NCBI GenBank assembly: GCA_029624675.1
Contig: JARSSP010000005.1
Location: 100,380-164,379 of the forward strand
Direction of reading: 5' to 3'
Source: Candidatus Contendibacter sp.
GTDB lineage: Bacteria > Pseudomonadota > Gammaproteobacteria > Competibacterales > Competibacteraceae
DNA length: 64,000 bases
Positions 44,932 through 52,942 of the stretch are shown here, piece after piece (positions within the stretch are counted from its first letter, which is position 1; every line of letters begins with the position of its first letter). The translations under genes were made by a program, and so were the position numbers. Under the pieces are notes generated by a model that was not told the origin of the DNA, did no database searches, and saw nothing but the letters and a program-made list of their open reading frames with translations.

Positions 44932-45558
44932 ATGGTCCACGATTATCAGCCTCTTTCGCTTTACCAACTGGACAGCGGCGCCAGTTATTTTCACCCCAGA
45001 CAATCCCTACCAGAGCGGGTGACCACCGACGACCCGGCCCTGACGGTGATGACCGATCTCAGCCAGGTGACCGCTTACACTACCGAGCTGACCACGCCGT
45101 TGAACAAGGCATTGGATACCATGATCAGGCGGGGAGTGCGGCTGTTGTTGGCGCGCGATACCCACCGTCAAATCGTCGGGCTGATCACCAGCCGTGACAT
45201 CGAGGGCGAGAAACCCGCCCGAATCCTGGCCAAGGCCGGCGGCGCCTGGGAGGATCTACTGGTCGCCGACATCATGACCCTCCAACCCAAACTGGAAGTA
45301 CTGCGGATGGAGGACGTGGTGAACGCGCGGGTGGGCGATATCATCGCAACTCTACGCCAAACCAATCGACAGCACGCGATGGTGGTGGATGCCGATCCTG
45401 AAACCGGCAAGCCGGCAATACGCGGTCTGTTCTCGCTGTCGCAAATCGGCCTGCAGTTGGGGCTTGACATCAATCCCGCCGAACAGCCGACCACCTACGC
45501 CGATCTGGCGCGGGCGGGAATCGATTATCCGATCGCCACCGACGATCTGGCGCCGTAG
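44932..45558 (+). CDS. CBS-domain pair protein
   Basis: A 208-residue soluble protein. The centre is a CBS (Bateman) pair: the first unit has LNKALDTMIRRGVRLLLARDTHRQIVGLITSRDI, the second VADIMTLQPKLEVLRMEDV and HAMVVDADPETGKPAIRGLFSLSQIG. Such pairs bind adenosine nucleotides and regulate partners. There is no fused catalytic domain. It is preceded by ACAGGAGAT as ribosome-binding site. Partner and ligand are unknown. Confidence 0.85.
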   Translation: MVHDYQPLSLYQLDSGASYFHPRQSLPERVTTDDPALTVMTDLSQVTAYTTELTTPLNKALDTMIRRGVRLLLARDTHRQIVGLITSRDIEGEKPARILAKAGGAWEDLLVADIMTLQPKLEVLRMEDVVNARVGDIIATLRQTNRQHAMVVDADPETGKPAIRGLFSLSQIGLQLGLDINPAEQPTTYADLARAGIDYPIATDDLAP

Positions 45559-46354
45559 TCGCGGTCGAAAAACTCTTCATTGGAGTTCTAAGAAAAACTT
45601 TTCGTGGGTAGGCACGGCCGACTGGATGAGCCGAAGATCTGGTTGGAAAGCCGAGTTGTGATCTGATCAATCAAAAAGTTAGTTTTCGTACAATTTCTTG
45701 GGCGTTCCTGAAAGCCGTGACCAACCTTGGCCCACCCAGGTTTCTCGCGAAATGGCGCCGCCCCGCTCGCGCTCCGCGAATGCCCGGCGCCTCACGGCCC
45801 ACTGCGAAGTTTCTACCCTCCAGTGCCTCGGTGATCCGCTCATCATCCTGGCGTTCGCGGTTCTCCTTGCGAGATTTCAAGACGATTGGAATGCCCGTGG
45901 GTTTTTCTGGAAGAACGAATGGTGTATTCATTCAATGAACTACGGATTCGGCGGCTGGAGTTGCTCCAGGAATTGAATGAATTGGAAACATCGGTCGCGG
46001 AACTGACCGCCAGTTTGCGAGCGCCAGTCGAAGCCGAAGTTGGCGAGCGCGCCAGCCAGCGCGACCGGCTTGCCTAGCTGCGGTGCCAACACGCCGACGT
46101 GCTGGTGGTCCTGAGCGAAACGGAACGGGCGCTTCTGGGATTCGGCGCCGAGGTTTGGGACGATTGAGGATCGATTCGGCGCGTCCAATTGAGCTATTGA
46201 TCCATGATTTTCCTGAAGCGCTCCGTTGCGCCCAGTTTGGATAACCTCGCGCCCGCGTGCATGAATCGAGGATGCCAGCCCCCAGTCGTTGGAGCATAAT
46301 TAGGTGCGCGCCAGAGCATGGCGACCCTTAACTTGACCTAATTTAACGATACAC
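45559..46354. other. About 800 bases without a confident gene; possible gene remnants
   Basis: The best reading frames are an 86-codon minus-strand frame at 45671-45931 (beginning MNTPFVLPEKPTGIPIVLKS) and a 52-codon plus-strand frame from an ATG at 45919 to 46077 (MVYSFNELRIRRLELLQELN, a short coiled coil). They overlap and neither has a recognisable family or clear ribosome-binding site. They may be fragments of decayed genes. The final 100 bases should hold the purE promoter. Confidence 0.35.
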
Positions 46355-46852
46355 ATGAATCCATTGGTTGGCTTGATCATGGGCTCTACTTCCGACTGGA
46401 GCACCCTGGAGCACGCGGCAAACACCCTGGACGTGCTAGGAATACCCCACGAAGTTCAAGTGGTTTCGGCCCATCGCACCCCCGACCTGCTGTTCGAGTA
46501 CGCCGCCAGCGCCGAGGCGCGGGGGTTGGAGGTGATCATCGCCGGGGCTGGCGGCGCCGCGCACCTGCCGGGCATGGTGGCGGCCAAGACCGCGTTGCCG
46601 GTGCTGGGTGTGCCGGTGCAGTCGCAAGCCCTCAATGGCTTGGATTCATTGCTGTCCATTGTCCAGATGCCGGGCGGCATCCCAGTCGGTACGCTGGCCA
46701 TCGGCAAGGCCGGCGCGATCAACGCCGCCCTGTTGGCCGCCGCGCTGCTCGGCAACAAATACCCGGCGATCCGCGAGGCGGTGCGCGAGTTTCGCGCCCA
46801 CCAAACCGCGGGAGTATTGGCTGAACCCGATCCGAGGAAGCGCAGATCATGA
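46355..46852 (+). CDS. purE: 5-(carboxyamino)imidazole ribonucleotide mutase
   Basis: A 165-residue class I PurE, which rearranges N5-CAIR to CAIR in purine synthesis. It shows [15 protein letters not shown], the catalytic HR in [25 protein letters not shown] and [20 protein letters not shown]. The gene overlaps purK by 4 bases (ATGA). Confidence 0.97.
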   Translation: MNPLVGLIMGSTSDWSTLEHAANTLDVLGIPHEVQVVSAHRTPDLLFEYAASAEARGLEVIIAGAGGAAHLPGMVAAKTALPVLGVPVQSQALNGLDSLLSIVQMPGGIPVGTLAIGKAGAINAALLAAALLGNKYPAIREAVREFRAHQTAGVLAEPDPRKRRS

Positions 46853-47952
46853 ACGTCGGCATCGTCGGCGGTGGCCAACTGGCGCGGATGCTGGCCTTGG
46901 CGGGCTATCCGCTAAATCTGCGCTTCCAGGTGCTCGACCCCGCCGCCGACGCCTGCGCCGGCCAAGTGGCGACATTGTTGCGGGGCGACTACGACGCCGA
47001 GGCCCGGTTGGAACAACTGGCGGAATGGGCCGAGGTGGTGACCTTCGATTTCGAGAACGTGCCGGCGACCGCCGCCCTGGCCCTGGAACGGCAGGTGGCG
47101 GTCTATCCGCCGCCTGGCGCGCTGGCGATGGCGCAGGACCGGGTTTCCGAGAAAACCCTGTTTTGGGAGATGGGGATTCCGACCCCGACCTTCGCCACCG
47201 TGTCCAGTTTGGAGGAATTGCGCGGGGCCATGATTCGGGTGGAGCTGCCGGCGGTGTTGAAAACCCGCCGACTGGGTTACGACGGCAAAGGTCAACGGAT
47301 CTTGCGCGCCCCCGAGGACGTCGAACCGGCCTGGCGGGCGCTGGGTGGCGTGCCGTTGATCCTGGAAAGCTTCGTGCCGTTCGAACGGGAAGTGTCGGTG
47401 TTGGCGGCGCGGAGCCGTGATGGCGCGACCGCGTTTTATCCGCTAGTGGAGAATCACCATCGCGACGGCATCCTGCGGCTGTCGCGAGCGCCGTGTCCGG
47501 TGCCGGAACTGGAGCGTGAGGGCTGGGACTACGCCCGCCGGCTATTGACCCGGCTGAACTATGTCGGGCTGCTGGCCATCGAATTTTTCGTCAAGGACGG
47601 TCGACTGATCGCCAACGAAATGGCCCCGCGCGTCCACAATTCCGGCCACTGGACCATCGAGGGCGCGGAAACCAGCCAGTTCGAGAACCATCTGCGGGCC
47701 ATTCTAGGCCTGCCGCTGGGTTCGACTGCCGCCATCGGTCATGCGGCGATGGTGAACTGTATCGGCGCCATGCCCGACCGGACGGCGGCGCTGGCGGTGG
47801 CGGGAGCACATTATCACGCTTATGGTAAAGCCCCGCGTCCCGGTCGCAAGGTGGGGCATCTCACCCTGCGGACGGACGATCCCGCGACGCTGGCGGAAGG
47901 GCTGCAACGGTTGCTGCCGCTGGTGGAGCTTGGTCCCGACGAGTTTGGCTGA
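46849..47952 (+). CDS. purK: N5-carboxyaminoimidazole ribonucleotide synthase
   Basis: A 367-residue ATP-grasp enzyme that makes N5-CAIR from AIR, bicarbonate and ATP. It begins [20 protein letters not shown] and has TFDFENVPA, the ATP-grasp lysine in [26 protein letters not shown] and the metal-binding [25 protein letters not shown]. Length matches the family (355). It is translationally coupled to purE. Confidence 0.97.
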   Translation: MNVGIVGGGQLARMLALAGYPLNLRFQVLDPAADACAGQVATLLRGDYDAEARLEQLAEWAEVVTFDFENVPATAALALERQVAVYPPPGALAMAQDRVSEKTLFWEMGIPTPTFATVSSLEELRGAMIRVELPAVLKTRRLGYDGKGQRILRAPEDVEPAWRALGGVPLILESFVPFEREVSVLAARSRDGATAFYPLVENHHRDGILRLSRAPCPVPELEREGWDYARRLLTRLNYVGLLAIEFFVKDGRLIANEMAPRVHNSGHWTIEGAETSQFENHLRAILGLPLGSTAAIGHAAMVNCIGAMPDRTAALAVAGAHYHAYGKAPRPGRKVGHLTLRTDDPATLAEGLQRLLPLVELGPDEFG

Positions 47953-47972
47953 CCACGATTCCAGCCGCCCAC

Positions 47973-47995
47973 GGGAGCTGGGTGTACTAGCTCCC
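47973..47995. terminator. Hairpin after purK
   Basis: GGGAGCT (47973-47979) and AGCTCCC (47989-47995) form a 7-bp stem with a 9-base loop, 20 bases after the purK stop. No T-run follows (ATTCTATG), so it is at best a weak terminator. Confidence 0.3.
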
Positions 47996-48070
47996 ATTCT
48001 ATGTAAAGAAAAACTGTCTTCATGGAAATTTGGGAAGACTGTTGTTTCGTTGATGGTATGGAAGTTGTTA

Positions 48071-48100
48071 AACTGTAGCCTGTACTGAAAGGCTACAGTT
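48071..48100. promoter_or_regulatory. Perfect palindrome before the defence-like operon
   Basis: AACTGTAGCCT (48071-48081) and AGGCTACAGTT (48090-48100) are exact reverse complements around an 8-base spacer. The second arm is followed at once by AAGGAAAAATA and the ATG of the helicase gene. It could be an operator or a 5' RNA hairpin placed just ahead of the ribosome-binding site. No T-run follows, so it is not a standard terminator. Confidence 0.65.
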
Positions 48101-48111
48101 AAGGAAAAATA

Positions 48112-51100
48112 ATGCTGGCGCACGATCATGAGGGTTCGCTTGCGGCCAAAATCCTGACCTTGATCGAACGGCATCCCGAAGGGCTTCAGCTCGAAGAAGT
48201 GCGAGGTCGCGTTCGCTCTGACGGGCATCGGCCCGGCGCCGATGTGGTCGCCGCCGCTCTGTTGGCTTTGCAACGGGCTAACCTGACCCGACTCGGCGCC
48301 CGGCGCCGGTGGTTTTCCGCCAGCATTCCAACACCCAACCCCGTTAGCGCAATGGGTGAGCTGGAATCATCGGCAGTGGCTGGAACGATCCGAGCCAACA
48401 CCGGTCCCTGGCTGACGGCCATACCCGCCATGCCGGGCGCTACTCATGCCGCCCCAATCGCCGTGCCGCCGCTCGCCAGCACCGGCGAACCGATCCAACC
48501 CTCCTGGGCTCTCCTACGCCGACTCCTGCCTTACTATCGCGAAGCCTTGGCCCGCAACGAGCGGGCCTTGCTGCTCGGTGACCCCAGCCGTCACGGTGAA
48601 CAGTTCCTGTTGCTGGCCCCTCGTGGACGATGGTGGCCGGGTGAAGGCGAACTGGCGGTATTGGAGATTGCGCGGTCCGTTTTGCCTCCCGCCTTTCTGA
48701 CCGCGCTGGCGCGGCGGCTCCGCGAGCCGATCCATGTGGCGTTTCCCATCGCGCTGGTACGTCCCGGCGATGTCACCCGCCCGCCGTTCCTGGCGCCGGT
48801 GGCTACCGTGGCCGCCGACTGGACGCTGGATGCCGAAGCCTTGCGCTTGATGCTCGCAGCGGAGACGCCCGCCGTTGAATGGTCCTGGGTGCGGGGCCAG
48901 CGCCAGCGCGGGCGGCGGGTGCGCGAATTGCTCGATGCCCTAGATGTCAGCGCCGATGACGAAGTGTGGCAAACCGGCTCGTTTGTGGACTGGCGCACCT
49001 TCATCGAGCGGTTGGCCGGCGCGGTTCCCACCGAATTGCGCACGCCCCTCGATCCCCTTCATCCCTTGCCTGCGCTGGACTGCGGAGGGCCGGGGGGTCT
49101 TTATGGCGCTTTAGGTCTCTTTCTGTCGAGCGATCTCCAGTTTGCCCGCCGCACCGTCCGGGATTTGTTGGATCTGACCCAGTGGACCGACCAGGAACTG
49201 AGCCAGACTGCGTTGACCGCCTTTTTTGGCGACAAGCCCGCGTCCGGGAAACCGGCCGAATCGCCGGTGGCGGTGCTGGAACCGCTACCTCTGGGTGAGG
49301 ATCAGTTGCGCGCCGTGCGCGACGGTCTCAACCGCCCGCTGACCGTGGTCACCGGGCCGCCCGGCACCGGCAAGTCGCAGGTCGCGGTCGCCCTGATGGC
49401 CAGCGCCGCCCTGGCCGGGCGAAGCGTGCTGTTCGCCAGCCGCAACCATCAGGCCATCGATGCCGTGGTGGATCGGTTTGCGGAGAGGGTGGAACGCCGT
49501 CCGCTGCTCATTCGCGCCAATACCCGCGATGGTGGCGAAGGGTTCAGCTTCGAGCGGGCCATCGACGCGATTCTGGCGCGACCGGGCGGGACGGGGCGAC
49601 GGGAACGCCTGGCGGCCTCCGGCGCTGCGCTCGTCCAGTTGGACGCCGCCCGGGCTGCCGCCATCGCCCACGCCCAACGCATGGCGGAACGCGCCGATGA
49701 ACTGGGGCGGCTGGAGACCACCATTCGCGACCTGGAAACCGCCATCGGGCTGGCTGAGTCGGCGCCCATTTCCTTGCCCCGTTCCCTGCCGCTTCCCGAA
49801 CCCGCAGCCGGATCGGGTTGGCGGCGCTGGCTGGCTCCCTGGCGGCGATTCTGGCGGTTGCGCCGCCTGCGGCGGCTGTCCGCTGACTGGGCGCAACTCG
49901 GTTTGCCCGAACCGGACGGGGCAACCCTGGACCGCTTTGAACGGCGGTTGGAAGACCTGCGCGCCCTCGAACGCCTGCGGGAGGAACGCTCCCGGCTCGA
50001 AGCCAAAATTCGGCAATCCTCATCCGCCGAGACCATGCCCGACCCGGTCGCGTTGGGCGAACAGATTCAGAACTCGGCCCGCGCCTGCCTGATGGAACTG
50101 AGCGAGGTATTGGCCGAATGCGCACCTGAGAACCGCCAGGCCCTGACTGGTTTGCGGGGCGACCTGGCGCTGGCGCGCAGCGAGGGAGCCGCTGGCGCGG
50201 CCCACGCCCGCGAACGGTGGTCAGCCCAGCGGGATCTCATCCTCCAGCAGTTCCCGTTGTGGGCGGCGTCCAATCTTGGCGTAGCCAGTCGCATTCCTCT
50301 GGCGCCGGGCCTGTTCGATTACGTCGTGCTGGACGAAGCCGCTCAATGCGACATCGCTTCGGCGCTCCCCCTCCTGGCGCGGGCGCGGCGGGCGATCATC
50401 ATCGGCGATCCTGCCCAACTGACCCACATCACCCAGGTGCGCCCGGAATGGGAAGCCGACGCCTTGCGCGCCGCCGGGTTGCTGGCGCCGGGGATTGGCC
50501 GGTTCACTTTCTCCGCCAACAGCCTGTTTCATTTCGCGGCGGCGGCCGGCGATCATCACCTGTTGCGCGACCACTTCCGCTGCCACGACGATATTGCGGA
50601 CTACATCAGCGAGACCTTTTACGGTCACCGGTTGCGGCCTCTGACCGATGCCCGCGTCTTGCGCCCACCACCCGGCAAGACTGCCGGTTTTCACTGGACC
50701 GAGGTGCGCGGGCCGATTCAGCCGGCGCGCACCGGCTGTTGGGCGCCCGCCGAGATCGAAGCGATCCTCGCCGAATTGCGCCGGCTGCTGGCGCCAGGCG
50801 GGTTCACCGGCAGTATCGGCGTGGTCACGCCATTCCGCGAGCAGGCTAACCGCTTGCGCGATCAGTTGGAACGGGAGTTTCCGGTCGAGCGAATCGCTGA
50901 TGCCCGGCTGGAGGTCCATACCGCGCACGGTTTTCAGGGCGATGCCCGCGACGTGATGCTATTCAGCCTGTGCGTCGAGCCGGACATGCCGGAACGGGCG
51001 CGGCAATTCCTGCGGGAGACGGGGAATTTGATCAACGTGGCGATCAGTCGCGCCCGCGCCATCTGCCATGTCTTCGGCGATCTGGCGTATGCGGGACAGT

Positions 51101-51471
51101 GCGGGATTCCTTACCTGGAAACCCTGGTGGCCCGCCGCCAGCAACGGCGCGAAGCCCCCACTGTCCGGTTTGATTCGCCCTGGGAGGAACGGCTCTGGCG
51201 GGCGCTGGCGGCGCGCGGGATCGAGACGATTCCGCAATATCCGATTGCCGGACGGCGACTGGACCTGGCGTTGATCCGGGGCGAGCATCGCCTCGATATC
51301 GAAGTGGATGGCGACTGGTTCCATCGCGATCCTGACGGTCGCCGCAAGATGGCTGATCTGTGGCGCGATCATCAACTACGGGCGCTCGGCTGGAAGGTCG
51401 TGCGTTTCTGGGTCTACGAACTCCGGGAGAATATGAATGCCTGCGTCGAGCGTATCCTCGCCCACCTCTGA
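48112..51471 (+). CDS. UPF1-like SF1 helicase with C-terminal Vsr/DUF559-type nuclease domain
   Basis: A 1119-residue protein, first gene of the defence-like operon. Residues ~1-80 look like a winged-helix (HPEGLQLEEVRGRVRSDG). The SF1 motor has Walker A GPPGTGKS (415-422), SRNHQAIDAV, Walker B DEAAQ (741-745) with GDPAQLTHI, DHFRCHDDIADYI, and late motifs TAHGFQGDARDVMLFSLCVE and NVAISRARA, as in the UPF1/DNA2 group. An inserted helical, coiled-coil-like segment lies at ~500-700. The last ~100 residues match the Vsr/DUF559 endonuclease fold, with SPWEERLWRAL, Asp1051 in RRLDLAL and Glu1064-Val-Asp1066 (PD-(D/E)XK pattern). It probably unwinds and cuts foreign nucleic acid. It overlaps the next gene by 35 bases. 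Confidence 0.9.
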   Translation: MLAHDHEGSLAAKILTLIERHPEGLQLEEVRGRVRSDGHRPGADVVAAALLALQRANLTRLGARRRWFSASIPTPNPVSAMGELESSAVAGTIRANTGPWLTAIPAMPGATHAAPIAVPPLASTGEPIQPSWALLRRLLPYYREALARNERALLLGDPSRHGEQFLLLAPRGRWWPGEGELAVLEIARSVLPPAFLTALARRLREPIHVAFPIALVRPGDVTRPPFLAPVATVAADWTLDAEALRLMLAAETPAVEWSWVRGQRQRGRRVRELLDALDVSADDEVWQTGSFVDWRTFIERLAGAVPTELRTPLDPLHPLPALDCGGPGGLYGALGLFLSSDLQFARRTVRDLLDLTQWTDQELSQTALTAFFGDKPASGKPAESPVAVLEPLPLGEDQLRAVRDGLNRPLTVVTGPPGTGKSQVAVALMASAALAGRSVLFASRNHQAIDAVVDRFAERVERRPLLIRANTRDGGEGFSFERAIDAILARPGGTGRRERLAASGAALVQLDAARAAAIAHAQRMAERADELGRLETTIRDLETAIGLAESAPISLPRSLPLPEPAAGSGWRRWLAPWRRFWRLRRLRRLSADWAQLGLPEPDGATLDRFERRLEDLRALERLREERSRLEAKIRQSSSAETMPDPVALGEQIQNSARACLMELSEVLAECAPENRQALTGLRGDLALARSEGAAGAAHARERWSAQRDLILQQFPLWAASNLGVASRIPLAPGLFDYVVLDEAAQCDIASALPLLARARRAIIIGDPAQLTHITQVRPEWEADALRAAGLLAPGIGRFTFSANSLFHFAAAAGDHHLLRDHFRCHDDIADYISETFYGHRLRPLTDARVLRPPPGKTAGFHWTEVRGPIQPARTGCWAPAEIEAILAELRRLLAPGGFTGSIGVVTPFREQANRLRDQLEREFPVERIADARLEVHTAHGFQGDARDVMLFSLCVEPDMPERARQFLRETGNLINVAISRARAICHVFGDLAYAGQCGIPYLETLVARRQQRREAPTVRFDSPWEERLWRALAARGIETIPQYPIAGRRLDLALIRGEHRLDIEVDGDWFHRDPDGRRKMADLWRDHQLRALGWKVVRFWVYELRENMNACVERILAHL

Positions 51472-52924
51472 ACCTTCCGCCCCCGTCCCGTCAACGGGTA
51501 CGCCGCCTGCTTGGCATCGGCGTTGGCAGATTGCGCTCTGGTTGGCCTTGGTATTGACGGCGGGCGGGTTTGGCGCCGTGCTGGTCGGCGTGCTGGGCAG
51601 TGACCTGGAGCGCAGCACCTGGCGCGAACAGCGCGAGGCAACCCGTACCGAATTGCAGGCCCTCGGCGCCGAACGGACCCGGCTCGACCAGGCCGTGACC
51701 GAGTTGCGCCGGACGCATACTACCCTGGATGCCGAACAGGCCACAGCGGCCAAGTTGCGCGATGAAGCCGCAAGTTTGCGCCGGGAACTGGCGGACGGTC
51801 GGGCGGAACGGGATTCGCTGGCCAAACGCCATGACAGGCTGTTGGCCGAAATCAAGGTTGCCGAGACTCGCATTACCGATCTCGAACAGCGCCAGGACAG
51901 CGCGGAGAAACAGGCCATGGACGCCGAGAATCGCCGTCAGTCCACCACCGAGGCCGAGCGTGCCGCCCGCACCCGGCAGGCAGAGGCCGAACAGGCCCGC
52001 AACGACGCCATCAGCCAGCAAAAGGCTGCCGAGCAGCGCGCCGGCCAACTCGCGCAGGACCAGAAGGCTGCCGAACAGCGCGTCGCCGACTTGCGCGCCC
52101 AGGAGACCCAACTGACCAACACGGTCGCGGCGGCGGGCAAGGAACGCGCCCGGCTGGAAAGCGAGGCGCAACGCCTGAACGCCGAGATCAAGACGCTGCT
52201 TCAGACCAAGGCTCAACTGGAACAGGATACCCGCACCGTCACCGACAGCCGGCGCGACGCCGAAGCCGCCCGGCAGGAATTGGCTCGCGTCGGTCAGGAA
52301 CTCACCACTGCCCGCGACAACCTGAAAACCGCCCAAGGGCAACTGGCCGAAACCCGTGGTCAGCAAACGGCGCTGGCGGCTGAAGTCGCTCGCCTCAAAG
52401 CTGAAAAGGACGCTTCGACCGGGGCCGTGCGAGAAGCCGCCGAGGCCAGGGCCACGCTGGACAAGTTGCTGGCCCGACAGAAAGACGTTGAAAGCGCCGT
52501 GGCGGCAGCCGATCAGAACAATCGGCAACTCACCGCGCAAAAGACGGCTCTGGAAACCGACGTAGCGAAGCTGGGCACGGTGAACAAACAACTGGAGACG
52601 GCGCGGACTGAACTGGCGACCGCAACCGCTGAGTTGGAGCGGACGCAGAATCAACTAAACGAAGCCAAAATCAAGCGGGACGCTTTGACCGCCGATATCG
52701 AGCGATGGACCATGCGTCGTGCCGAACTGGAGCGGGAGGTGGCTGCTCTGGAACCTCGGGCCAGGGAAGCAGAGACTTTGCGCAAACGTCTACAAGAAGA
52801 CACTGGTACAGCGAACGCTCTTCGCGAACAGATCGACCGACGGCGGGCGGAACTGGGGTCCTTGCAGTCTTCTTCCTCCTCTTATCCTGTCCCCGCCGCC
52901 AACCCCGGCGCCGGTCGGCGCTAA
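51437..52924 (+). CDS. Membrane-anchored coiled-coil protein
   Basis: A 495-residue protein. After a Ser/Pro-rich start of about 30 residues comes one membrane segment (IALWLALVLTAGGFGAVLVG, ~32-51), then an almost unbroken coiled coil to ~480 made of Glu/Gln/Ala/Arg heptads (blocks such as AEQARNDAISQQKAAEQRA), with a Ser/Pro tail. No enzymatic domain is visible. Coiled-coil similarity to myosin- or SMC-like proteins would be compositional. It starts inside the helicase gene and lies 18 bases before the AAA+ gene, so it is part of the same operon and may scaffold it at the inner membrane. Confidence 0.85.
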   Translation: MPASSVSSPTSEPSAPVPSTGTPPAWHRRWQIALWLALVLTAGGFGAVLVGVLGSDLERSTWREQREATRTELQALGAERTRLDQAVTELRRTHTTLDAEQATAAKLRDEAASLRRELADGRAERDSLAKRHDRLLAEIKVAETRITDLEQRQDSAEKQAMDAENRRQSTTEAERAARTRQAEAEQARNDAISQQKAAEQRAGQLAQDQKAAEQRVADLRAQETQLTNTVAAAGKERARLESEAQRLNAEIKTLLQTKAQLEQDTRTVTDSRRDAEAARQELARVGQELTTARDNLKTAQGQLAETRGQQTALAAEVARLKAEKDASTGAVREAAEARATLDKLLARQKDVESAVAAADQNNRQLTAQKTALETDVAKLGTVNKQLETARTELATATAELERTQNQLNEAKIKRDALTADIERWTMRRAELEREVAALEPRAREAETLRKRLQEDTGTANALREQIDRRRAELGSLQSSSSSYPVPAANPGAGRR

Positions 52925-52942
52925 AATCAGGAACAGTCTCCC

